Of a DNA stretch of 64,000 nucleotides, positions 45,101 through 50,940 are shown in pieces. The translations under genes were made by a program, and so were the position numbers. The notes under the pieces were generated by a model that was not told where the DNA came from, did not search any database, and worked only from the letters and a program-made list of their open reading frames with translations. Within the stretch, counting starts at the first letter, position 1, and the number at the start of each line of letters is the position of its first letter. The stretch comes from Hymenobacter guriensis. GTDB lineage: Bacteria; Bacteroidota; Bacteroidia; Cytophagales; Hymenobacteraceae. Location of the stretch: the NCBI RefSeq assembly GCF_015773195.1, contig NZ_JADWYK010000003.1, positions 62,001-126,000 of the forward strand, written 5' to 3'.

Positions 45101-45649
45101 CGCTTGCTGGCCGGAGGCAGTAACCTGGGGGCTATTGAGAAGATTACGAAAGCCATTTTCCAGGCCGTAACCGGCACCGAGCCGCCGCATAACTTTCGTG
45201 TGATTCTGGCCGACAACCCCAAGGAAGCCACCACTAACGGCGGCGTGCTCTACGAAGACGGGGCCTCCACCGCCGACTACGACCGGATCAAGCCCGTGAA
45301 GTTCACCGGCGCGCCAGACTCGGGCGAAATCGGGCAGCGCCGCCTCAAGCTGGCCCAGGTAGATGCTGATCTGAAAACGCAGGTGCTCGACAATGTGCGC
45401 AACTTCCTCACGCTAGTGCTGGAAGGCGACGAAGTAGCGCCTTATATGCGCGAAGTGGGCGTGGACGTGGACCGGCAGCGCGTGAAAGACATTCTACTCC
45501 GTGAAATCGAGGACAGCCTGAGCCTGGGTCTGCACCAGTTCCAGCGCCTCTTGTCGGCCGACGAAACCTTGCCGGAAACCCTGTTCTTCCTCCCCCTGAA
45601 ACAAGCGCTGTACAACCTGAGCCGAGAGTTGCAGAGTCCAAATGCATAG
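42173..45649 (+). CDS. large protein with actin/Hsp70-type ATPase domain
   Basis: The 1158-residue protein has an N-terminal region of about 590 residues with no recognised domain. An ASKHA (actin/Hsp70/sugar kinase) ATPase module follows. PHOSPHATE-1 is VDFGTTNTHIAY (Asp594-Asn599), PHOSPHATE-2 is NIDIGGGTTDLLVF (827-834), and an adenosine-type motif is CFSGKGSLYL (969-973). All three nucleotide motifs are present, so it should bind ATP. The ATPase domain lies late in the chain, unlike MreB, ParM or DnaK, and no peptide-binding domain of Hsp70 follows. Its last codons overlap the next start by eight bases. It could form filaments or act as an ATP-driven switch next to the tubulin-like protein. 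Confidence 0.78.
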   Translation: MAKVLRLHNNGSQQVQGWQKTAPVTSTEINTVTDPTGGKARNLAISIPTPFARMHLFETAFDFLAREGQRNPGSVYHELVTHYWDLLELLYNFHLYSQAGRKITLRRWNTEAEIRKMRSEEGTRLLGETLQLFFQDQRFQGFSDMYLIFYESPELAGGPRLLGGTSPLTLLFTGPAVKPLDLERPQARGHYFDGQTVLLEQRDPQFQEFVYELFLAYPQLRGREFAGSVYAALDRTRINQMQMQGDRTAQQYQSRFPALPDAQGNLVTVKGVPLPGRADQSAVTSSDLFIQPTREAGTGRPRPLVLRPNLTMAGANYLNGQPWDDRTPVPYHDELALESRVLPGKGFKYPYLTVGDFLEDSLVELPYELNTQRYHTGKVTFQYGADGQGRARFPYLLPLRQAFFEYFTEHELAELLTFTIDLNHVRVQLRVPVQGGRFITFERSYYTNPQNPKDAQGREILEKGRIVRANVGVGIFPFYVFRQQPEYNDLYKVMLVDADNSPTMLQRRYELAFFAGGERITDQGAARRATRQERTTKSVASAGSTYYEITGTHFDIAELTCPPAVLGAAPARGLVVPRWRELERGTRRFTFAVDFGTTNTHIAYADSPRAHPRPFTIGEADVQVEWLHAPLPDAGQSATQRYRSGAGQLQSDVATLQTREFVPSFIGEGGSAYEFPIRTAVCETLSFANEPAKVLSNINVGFSINTETLSELPQNRFVTNLKWSAELDPQGVSRIEAFFKEMLLLMRHKAALHGGILEDTRVVWFAPLSFDGFLRNQFQQVWDEKFQEVFKVRRSTICLTESVAPYYYLTATNQVVPNRDENVINIDIGGGTTDLLVFAEQHPAFSTSFRFAGDDLWGDGYARVQGAPKQNGLLRLGVAHAESLPDSEQNQEYKGYLNAALRNADFGSADVTSLLFKYDDALRFSQALGLGKGRQLRVLFYLHYTSIIYHTAQLVQHLGLKTPRYLCFSGKGSLYLRLLAGGSNLGAIEKITKAIFQAVTGTEPPHNFRVILADNPKEATTNGGVLYEDGASTADYDRIKPVKFTGAPDSGEIGQRRLKLAQVDADLKTQVLDNVRNFLTLVLEGDEVAPYMREVGVDVDRQRVKDILLREIEDSLSLGLHQFQRLLSADETLPETLFFLPLKQALYNLSRELQSPNA

Positions 45650-46034
45650 CAGACCAAGAAATAGGGACTATTTGTTTTTGATAGACACTTTCAGGTGGTT
45701 GCCGGATTACTCTGTGGTTCTCTTTTATCATGTAAGCAATGATGAAGGGCTATTAGATAATCTGCTAAGCATAGGCTATTCTGTTTTAGGGCAGGAAGAA
45801 ACGTACTTGGTTTCTTTGACGAATCGTGAGAAGCTTATTGAGGCACTAACACACGAAGACGCTATTTACAGCTTCCATAAGACTGAGGTATACACTGGCA
45901 AGAAGTGCGTATTTCTGACGGAAGACTGCATGGAAGTAGCTTATTTTTCCAATATCCTAGTCGTTCCTCAGGCGTTTGTAAATGCATATTCTCTGAAAGA
46001 ATACAGAGATATGTGGACTTATGAGAGCGACTAA
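45642..46034 (+). CDS. small AT-rich gene, unknown function
   Basis: The 130-residue protein has no signal or membrane segment and contains alternating strands and helices (DYLFLIDTFRWLPDYSVVLFYHV, YLVSLTNREKLIEAL, KCVFLTEDCMEVAYF). No family is recognised. Its ATG overlaps the stop of the actin-like gene (ATGCATAG), suggesting translational coupling. The base composition is AT-richer than its neighbours. Its position between two large cluster genes matches that of three other small genes in the cluster, so a passenger origin is possible. Confidence 0.6.
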   Translation: MHSRPRNRDYLFLIDTFRWLPDYSVVLFYHVSNDEGLLDNLLSIGYSVLGQEETYLVSLTNREKLIEALTHEDAIYSFHKTEVYTGKKCVFLTEDCMEVAYFSNILVVPQAFVNAYSLKEYRDMWTYESD

Positions 46035-46075
46035 GTGTAATAAGAACCATTCCCCACCAGATGCTTAGCCGCCCA

Positions 46076-47551
46076 ATGAACTTTACCTTGCGCTTACTTA
46101 CCTTCTCCACCAGCCTGCTTCTCCTAGCGGCAGCCAGCAGCCACGCTCAAACGGCCCTCGGGCAGCCCACGCTCGACGAGCAGAAAGTGCAGATCTGGTG
46201 CGCTACCATTAAGTTTGTGTACGACGACACCGGCCGGCCCAACCTCAAAAACTCCCTGCGCTGCGGCGACGGACTAAAGGAGTTTGCCAGCAGCATTAAA
46301 GCCGACAGCCAGCGGGTGTACAGTGCGCTGTACCAGCCGCTGGAAGGTCGGGGCGTGATGTACAAAGGGTTGAGCTCGGACAAGGCGCGGGTGCAGAAGC
46401 TGGCTACGGAAATCATCAACCGGCTGAAGTCCTCACCGGCCCGGCGAGGCAACCCGGCCCGGATGCAGGCCGTGGAAGCCCTGGCAACTCAGCTGAACGG
46501 CTACGTGCAGAACGGCACCCCGCCCACCGATGTAGCTGCTTCGGCCGCTGAAGCAGCTCCCGACACCACGATGACAGAGGACGCGGCTGCCCCGGTAGGG
46601 GAGGAGCTTACCTCAGATAATACAGTAACCGCCGCGCCCGCCCGCAGTGGGAGCGGGGAAAGCCTGATGAGCAAGTTCTTTGCCCCGCTAGCGCTGATTG
46701 TGTCGTTGCTGAGCCTGTTTCTGTACGTGCTCATGCGCCGCAGCCTCGATGGATTTCAGAAGGAGTTGAGCAGCCGCATCGATAAGCGCCGGGACGAAAT
46801 TCAGGCCCTGCAAACCAGTCCCGGCACGAGTAGTGGCTCAACCCCGGCCCGCCTCACGCCCGAGCTGCGCCAGCAGATTGAGCAGTTAGTGCAGCAGCGC
46901 GTGGCCGAGGAACTGGGCAAGCGCCCGGTTGCTGCCGCGCCCGCCGCTACGGCGGTGCGGCCGAACCCCGGCCAGGGCCAGCCGCAGCCCCGGCCGGTGG
47001 AAAAGCCTCGGTCGGCGCCGGCTCCTGCGCCAATGCCCAAGCCAGCGCCCGCCCCGGCTGCCGAAGCTCCGGCACCAACTGCTACTCCGTTTACAAATAT
47101 CAGCGAGGCTCCTTCCGCCTACGATGCTGCGGCCGCCTCAACAAATACTCCGACGCCGGACAGTCGGGATGAGTTCGACAGCCTGGTACCGACGGTGCAG
47201 CTGCCGACGCCGGAGCGTCCCGCCGCGCCTGGCCCGGCCTTGCGCTACGTGAAGGTGCCCGTGAATGGCGGCTTCAGCGAGTACGACCTCTCGGACCAGC
47301 CCCAGCACGACAGCATCTACCAAATCAGCCTCAACCCCCAGAACCCCGACACGGCCACGTTCCGCGTGAATCCGAATCCGGCCGTGCATGCCTACGCTAT
47401 TCAGAGCGCCCAGTATTCCTTGCGTGAGGCCTGCCGCTACCAGCAGCCCAGCGGCTCGGTGTCGCGCATCGTCACGGAGGAAGATGGCACCCTCCGCCGC
47501 GTAGGCAGCGCCTGGCAGATCGAGCAGAAAGCGGCTATTCGGTTTGAGTAA
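46076..47551 (+). CDS. envelope-spanning protein with Pro/Ala-rich linker
   Basis: The protein is about 491 residues. A signal peptide (MNFTLRLLTFSTSLLLLAAASSHAQ) is followed by a periplasmic domain of about 130 residues with one cysteine pair (WCATIKF, LRCGDGL). One membrane helix (about 200-220, FFAPLALIVSLLSLFLYVLM) precedes a short coiled coil, a long Pro/Ala-rich linker (about 270-380) and a C-terminal domain of about 100 residues (LRYVKVPVNGGFSEYDLSDQ ... QKAAIRFE). I infer that it joins periplasmic parts to cytoplasmic parts of the cluster. The start could also be ATG at 46061. No family is recognised. Confidence 0.65.
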   Translation: MNFTLRLLTFSTSLLLLAAASSHAQTALGQPTLDEQKVQIWCATIKFVYDDTGRPNLKNSLRCGDGLKEFASSIKADSQRVYSALYQPLEGRGVMYKGLSSDKARVQKLATEIINRLKSSPARRGNPARMQAVEALATQLNGYVQNGTPPTDVAASAAEAAPDTTMTEDAAAPVGEELTSDNTVTAAPARSGSGESLMSKFFAPLALIVSLLSLFLYVLMRRSLDGFQKELSSRIDKRRDEIQALQTSPGTSSGSTPARLTPELRQQIEQLVQQRVAEELGKRPVAAAPAATAVRPNPGQGQPQPRPVEKPRSAPAPAPMPKPAPAPAAEAPAPTATPFTNISEAPSAYDAAAASTNTPTPDSRDEFDSLVPTVQLPTPERPAAPGPALRYVKVPVNGGFSEYDLSDQPQHDSIYQISLNPQNPDTATFRVNPNPAVHAYAIQSAQYSLREACRYQQPSGSVSRIVTEEDGTLRRVGSAWQIEQKAAIRFE

Positions 47552-47569
47552 AGCCCTAAGGCTTAATTT

Positions 47570-47971
47570 ATGAAAGTAAGAGAGGTTGGTAGATACTACG
47601 AACTACCCATTGTTGGCTTAGAAGTCAATAGTGTCCAGTTTACTGGTTTGCCACGGCTTATTTTCAATGATGCAGAGAAGAGCTACTTAGATATTCACGG
47701 TCCGTTTGTGTTAACGCGTTACGGTCAGGAAAGCCAGCTTAAACCTAGAAGCAAAGAAGCCTGGTCCGTGTGGTATGACCTGTTTCAGGTAGAGGTGAAG
47801 TCGGCGCTAGCAGATAGGGTAGGTAACTTGTTCCTGGTTTTTATAAATGGCTGGGAGCTTCGGGTGGAGGATGGCCCGTATGAAAACTGGCATTATACCA
47901 AAAGGAACGTTCATAATGTCAGGGAGGCGCTGACTATGCATGGTGGGGTAGGGTGCACTAGCATCTTCTAA
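47570..47971 (+). CDS. small AT-rich gene, beta-rich protein (DUF6188-like?)
   Basis: The 133-residue protein is beta-rich without signal or membrane segments. The pattern VGLEVNSVQFTGLPRLIFNDAEKSYLDIHGPFVL, then NLFLVFINGWELRVEDGPYENWHY, resembles small DUF6188-type proteins, some of which act as immunity proteins in bacterial conflicts; this assignment is weak. The coding sequence is AT-richer than the large neighbours. It lies 18 bases after the envelope-spanning gene and 61 bases before the ZorA-like gene. Confidence 0.55.
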   Translation: MKVREVGRYYELPIVGLEVNSVQFTGLPRLIFNDAEKSYLDIHGPFVLTRYGQESQLKPRSKEAWSVWYDLFQVEVKSALADRVGNLFLVFINGWELRVEDGPYENWHYTKRNVHNVREALTMHGGVGCTSIF

Positions 47972-48032
47972 TATTATATCAGCAGGAGAGTCGACTGCTA
48001 TCTTACTTCGAGTTGTGTAGCTTCGTAGCACT

Positions 48033-49493
48033 ATGCTGGAAATCATTCTCGAACTGGTCGTTGTACTGGTTGTAGTGGGCTTGCAGGTACGCGAGTTCCT
48101 GCAGACGCGTGCCCGCGCCCGGCGGCTGGAGTTGCTTTATCCCGAGCGAACTGCCCTGCGCGTGGAGCGCCGCCTCGTTACGCCCGACGGCCGCGACCTG
48201 CCCGACTACGCCGCCGACGCCCCCGCCGATGCCTACCTGGCCGATCTGCTGAAAGCCGAGCCCGCCACCGAGGACTTTCGCGACATCCTGCTGGATACCA
48301 ACGACTACCTGCGCCACAACAAAGGTGCAGCGGCCGACTTCGACATTCTGAAGGACATTTCGGAGCGCCGCTCCGAGGTGCTCGAAACCGACGCGCAGTC
48401 GGGTATGGCCACGCCGCTGTACCTGGGGCTGCTGGGCACGTTTCTGGGCGTGATTCTAGGCCTGGTAGGCATTGCTCGCAATGGGGTTTCGGATGAGGAT
48501 GCCCTGCGGCCTTTCCTTACGGGCGTACTCATCGCCATGACGGGCTCCTTCGTGGGGCTGCTGCTTACGCTGCTAGGCCAAGGCCTGGTGCGCCGCGCCC
48601 GCCAGCGTGTAGATGAGCGCCAGAACCAGTACTACACCTTCCTGCAGGTGAAGCTGCTGCCGGTGCTGCACGCCGATATGGCCGGCTCGCTCACCAACCT
48701 CAAGTCGGTGCTCGATGCCTTCAACCAGCAGTTTGTGGGGCAGATTGAGCTGTTCAACCCCTTGATGCAGAAGGTAACGGAGAACATCCGGGTGCAAAGC
48801 GAGTTTCTGGAGCGCCTCGATACCATCGGTTACGACAAGATGGCGGCGGCCAATATTGCCGTGTTCGAAAAGGTCCGGGAGTCGGCCGAAATGTTCAGTC
48901 AGTTCACCGGCTACCAGCAGAAGCTGAACCAGATGCTGGCCGAGGGCACCAATACGGCCCACAGCGTGGCCGGCATTCTAGACCGTCTGCGCGGCTTTGA
49001 GCGGGGCATCAACGACCTGGGCCAGTACATCGGCCAGAACGACAACCTCATCCAGCACCAGCTCGACTTCTTCCAGCGCCATCAAAAGGAAATGGATGCC
49101 CTGCGCAGCCGCACCGAGCAATACTTCGACCAAGCCAGCCTTTCCTTGACTGACCTGATGCAGAAGCGCCTGCAGTACCACGAGCGCGACGCCCAGCAGG
49201 CCTACGAAAAGTGGGGCGAGTACTTCCAGCGTATCAACCAGGACAACGTATTTGAGCGCATCATGCGCCAGCTCGACCCGCTGAAGAGTGTGGATGCCAA
49301 CCAGCAGGCCCTGAGCCGCGACGTAACGGCTACCCAGCGCGAGCTGCTCCGCAAAGTAGAGCTGGACTCTCAGATTCAGGCCAAGCTTCTGTCGGAGCTG
49401 TCGAACCTAAATACGGTGCTGGTAAAGGCCACCTCCAAAAACCGTTTCCAGCGGTTTTTGGATAAGCTATTCGGTGGCGTGCAGCCTCAGTAG
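48033..49493 (+). CDS. MotA/TolQ/ZorA-like channel protein with coiled-coil tail
   Basis: The 486-residue protein has an N-terminal membrane helix (about 1-22), a cytoplasmic stretch, then a pair of helices (127-148, MATPLYLGLLGTFLGVILGLVGIA; 161-184, FLTGVLIAMTGSFVGLLLTLLGQG). The Gly- and Thr-rich pattern of this pair is that of MotA/TolQ/ExbB proton-channel proteins. The remaining 300 residues are mostly helical with heptad-like spacing (FNQQFVGQIELFNPL ... LLSELSNLNTVLVKA), a long tail like that of ZorA in Zorya systems. With the ZorB-like protein downstream it should form a 5:2 ion-driven stator in the inner membrane. None of the known Zorya effectors is nearby. Confidence 0.78.
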   Translation: MLEIILELVVVLVVVGLQVREFLQTRARARRLELLYPERTALRVERRLVTPDGRDLPDYAADAPADAYLADLLKAEPATEDFRDILLDTNDYLRHNKGAAADFDILKDISERRSEVLETDAQSGMATPLYLGLLGTFLGVILGLVGIARNGVSDEDALRPFLTGVLIAMTGSFVGLLLTLLGQGLVRRARQRVDERQNQYYTFLQVKLLPVLHADMAGSLTNLKSVLDAFNQQFVGQIELFNPLMQKVTENIRVQSEFLERLDTIGYDKMAAANIAVFEKVRESAEMFSQFTGYQQKLNQMLAEGTNTAHSVAGILDRLRGFERGINDLGQYIGQNDNLIQHQLDFFQRHQKEMDALRSRTEQYFDQASLSLTDLMQKRLQYHERDAQQAYEKWGEYFQRINQDNVFERIMRQLDPLKSVDANQQALSRDVTATQRELLRKVELDSQIQAKLLSELSNLNTVLVKATSKNRFQRFLDKLFGGVQPQ

Positions 49494-49510
49494 TCAATAC
49501 AGTAGAAGAG

Positions 49511-49599
49511 CGTCATGCTGAGCTTGTCGAAGCATCTCTACCGCTTCGTTGGATTACCACCATGACGAAGCGGTAGAGATGCTTCGACAAGCTCAGCAT
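49511..49599. repeat. REPIN-like palindrome of two REP elements
   Basis: Two inverted copies of the 41649-type repeat, 49511-49549 and 49565-49599, face each other across about 15 bases, forming a long hairpin. The internal sequence CTTGTCGAAGCATCTCTACC matches the right-hand copy at 42055 in reverse. It lies between the ZorA-like gene and a small AT-rich gene. Confidence 0.8.
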
Positions 49600-49621
49600 A
49601 GCTCCGCTTTAATAACTCATT

Positions 49622-50116
49622 ATGAGCAACTCCTCCAAAAGCCAGGTCTGCATCCCCCTCTGGCTTAGCTGTGCATTACTACTGTTTTTGTTGGCAGGAG
49701 TAAGGACGAAAATCTACGCGCAACAGAATGAGATAATCATGCTCGAAATTCCAGCCCAGTACCGCAAGCTATCCACTGAAGAAATCATAAAGCGCCTGCT
49801 CATTCGCCCTAGGCTCAGTAAAGCCCAGCATGTCTCCACTACTGATGCGGCTTTGGTTTCCTTGGCGGTATGTGGTGGTAATGGTGTGTACTATTATGAT
49901 AGTAGGGGAATTGGCAGAGCCGGTGTACAATATCAGGTAGTGACGAAGGTTGGCAATGATTTGCAGTACGTTAGGAGCGGCAAAAGCGTAGTTGCGCACC
50001 GACAGCTAATTGATATTTACTATTCTCAAACCCTTATCAGTGATAAATGCATCACGTTCGACAACTCTACCCCGTTGATAAAGCAAGTAACCAATCTAGT
50101 TGAACTCAATAAATAG
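49622..50116 (+). CDS. small AT-rich gene, exported or membrane-anchored, unknown function
   Basis: The 164-residue protein begins with a hydrophobic segment (CIPLWLSCALLLFLLAGV) that may be a signal peptide (ending YAQQ). The rest has no recognised domain: RPRLSKAQHVSTTDAALVSLAVCGGNGVYYYD and VKQVTNLVELNK-like strands. It is AT-richer than the flanking stator genes and separates them by 662 bases. MotA/MotB-type pairs are usually adjacent, so it looks like an insertion; alternatively it is a periplasmic accessory of the stator. Confidence 0.6.
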   Translation: MSNSSKSQVCIPLWLSCALLLFLLAGVRTKIYAQQNEIIMLEIPAQYRKLSTEEIIKRLLIRPRLSKAQHVSTTDAALVSLAVCGGNGVYYYDSRGIGRAGVQYQVVTKVGNDLQYVRSGKSVVAHRQLIDIYYSQTLISDKCITFDNSTPLIKQVTNLVELNK

Positions 50117-50155
50117 CTAGGCAATCAACAATTCTTCAAGAATCAACCTTATTTC

Positions 50156-50851
50156 ATGAACAACCCCTCCAAAAACCGCGAATCCAATGACTTCTTCTGG
50201 CCCAGCTACGTGGACCTGATGACGTCCTTGTTCGTGGTGATGCTGGTGCTGTTCGTGTACAGCTTCAAGCTCTTCAAAGACCGCGAAAAGGAGTTGAAGG
50301 AAGCCAACGGCGAGTTGCGCGCCAAAGCCATTGAGTTGGAGCAGATCCAGCGCATCCGGGAGTCGCTGCGGCGGCTGGAGGGGCGCTACTTCCGCTACGA
50401 CGCCACTAATGAGCGCTACGAGCTGAAGCTGGACGTACAGTTCAAAGCCGGGCGTGATGAAATTCAGGAGCGCGACAAGCCGGCCCTACTGGCTGCCGGG
50501 CGCCTGCTCCAGAAGCAGCTGCGCAGCCTCAGCGCCAGCTCCCGCGCCCAGAACGTGCGTTACTTGGTGATAGTGGAGGGCATGGCCGCACGCTACCTCT
50601 ATAACGAAGCCAGCAACCGCCGCGACGAGCAGTTTGCCTATCAGCTCAGCTACCGCCGCGCCCTCAATCTGCTTAACCTCTGGCGGCAGAATGGCCTGAA
50701 TTTCAGTCAGGACAAAAGCATTGAGCTTATCATCGGGGGAAGCGGATTCTACGGCACCGGGCGCTATCCTTCCACGAAAGGGCAGGAAGAACGGAACAAA
50801 CGCTTCCTGATTCAGGTAATCCCCAAAGTCGGGCGCATGCAGCGGCTGTAG
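50156..50851 (+). CDS. MotB/ZorB-like OmpA-type stator protein
   Basis: The 231-residue protein has a short cytoplasmic N-terminus, then one membrane helix (about 16-37, PSYVDLMTSLFVVMLVLFVYSF). Its first turn carries Asp20, the position of the essential ion-carrying Asp in MotB (Asp32) and ZorB. A coiled linker precedes an OmpA/MotB-like peptidoglycan-binding domain (LDVQFKAGRDEIQERDKPALLAAGRLL, YLVIVEGMAAR, YRRALNLLNLW). It should anchor the ZorA-like channel to the cell wall. It is the last gene of the cluster; the prolyl oligopeptidase 90 bases downstream is a separate function. Confidence 0.82.
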   Translation: MNNPSKNRESNDFFWPSYVDLMTSLFVVMLVLFVYSFKLFKDREKELKEANGELRAKAIELEQIQRIRESLRRLEGRYFRYDATNERYELKLDVQFKAGRDEIQERDKPALLAAGRLLQKQLRSLSASSRAQNVRYLVIVEGMAARYLYNEASNRRDEQFAYQLSYRRALNLLNLWRQNGLNFSQDKSIELIIGGSGFYGTGRYPSTKGQEERNKRFLIQVIPKVGRMQRL

Positions 50852-50940
50852 CGGGGAGACGCCGGGCGCTTTAGCTTGCGGCTGTTACCTTGTAGCAATG
50901 CCTTTCCGCCCGGGTCGTTTCCGCCCTCTTTCCCACCGCC

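Noticed and set aside
48033..50851. A complete Zorya defence system
   Set aside because: Only ZorA-like and ZorB-like proteins are present; no helicase, HNH or other Zorya effector gene is encoded nearby, so I call it a stator pair in a different cluster.
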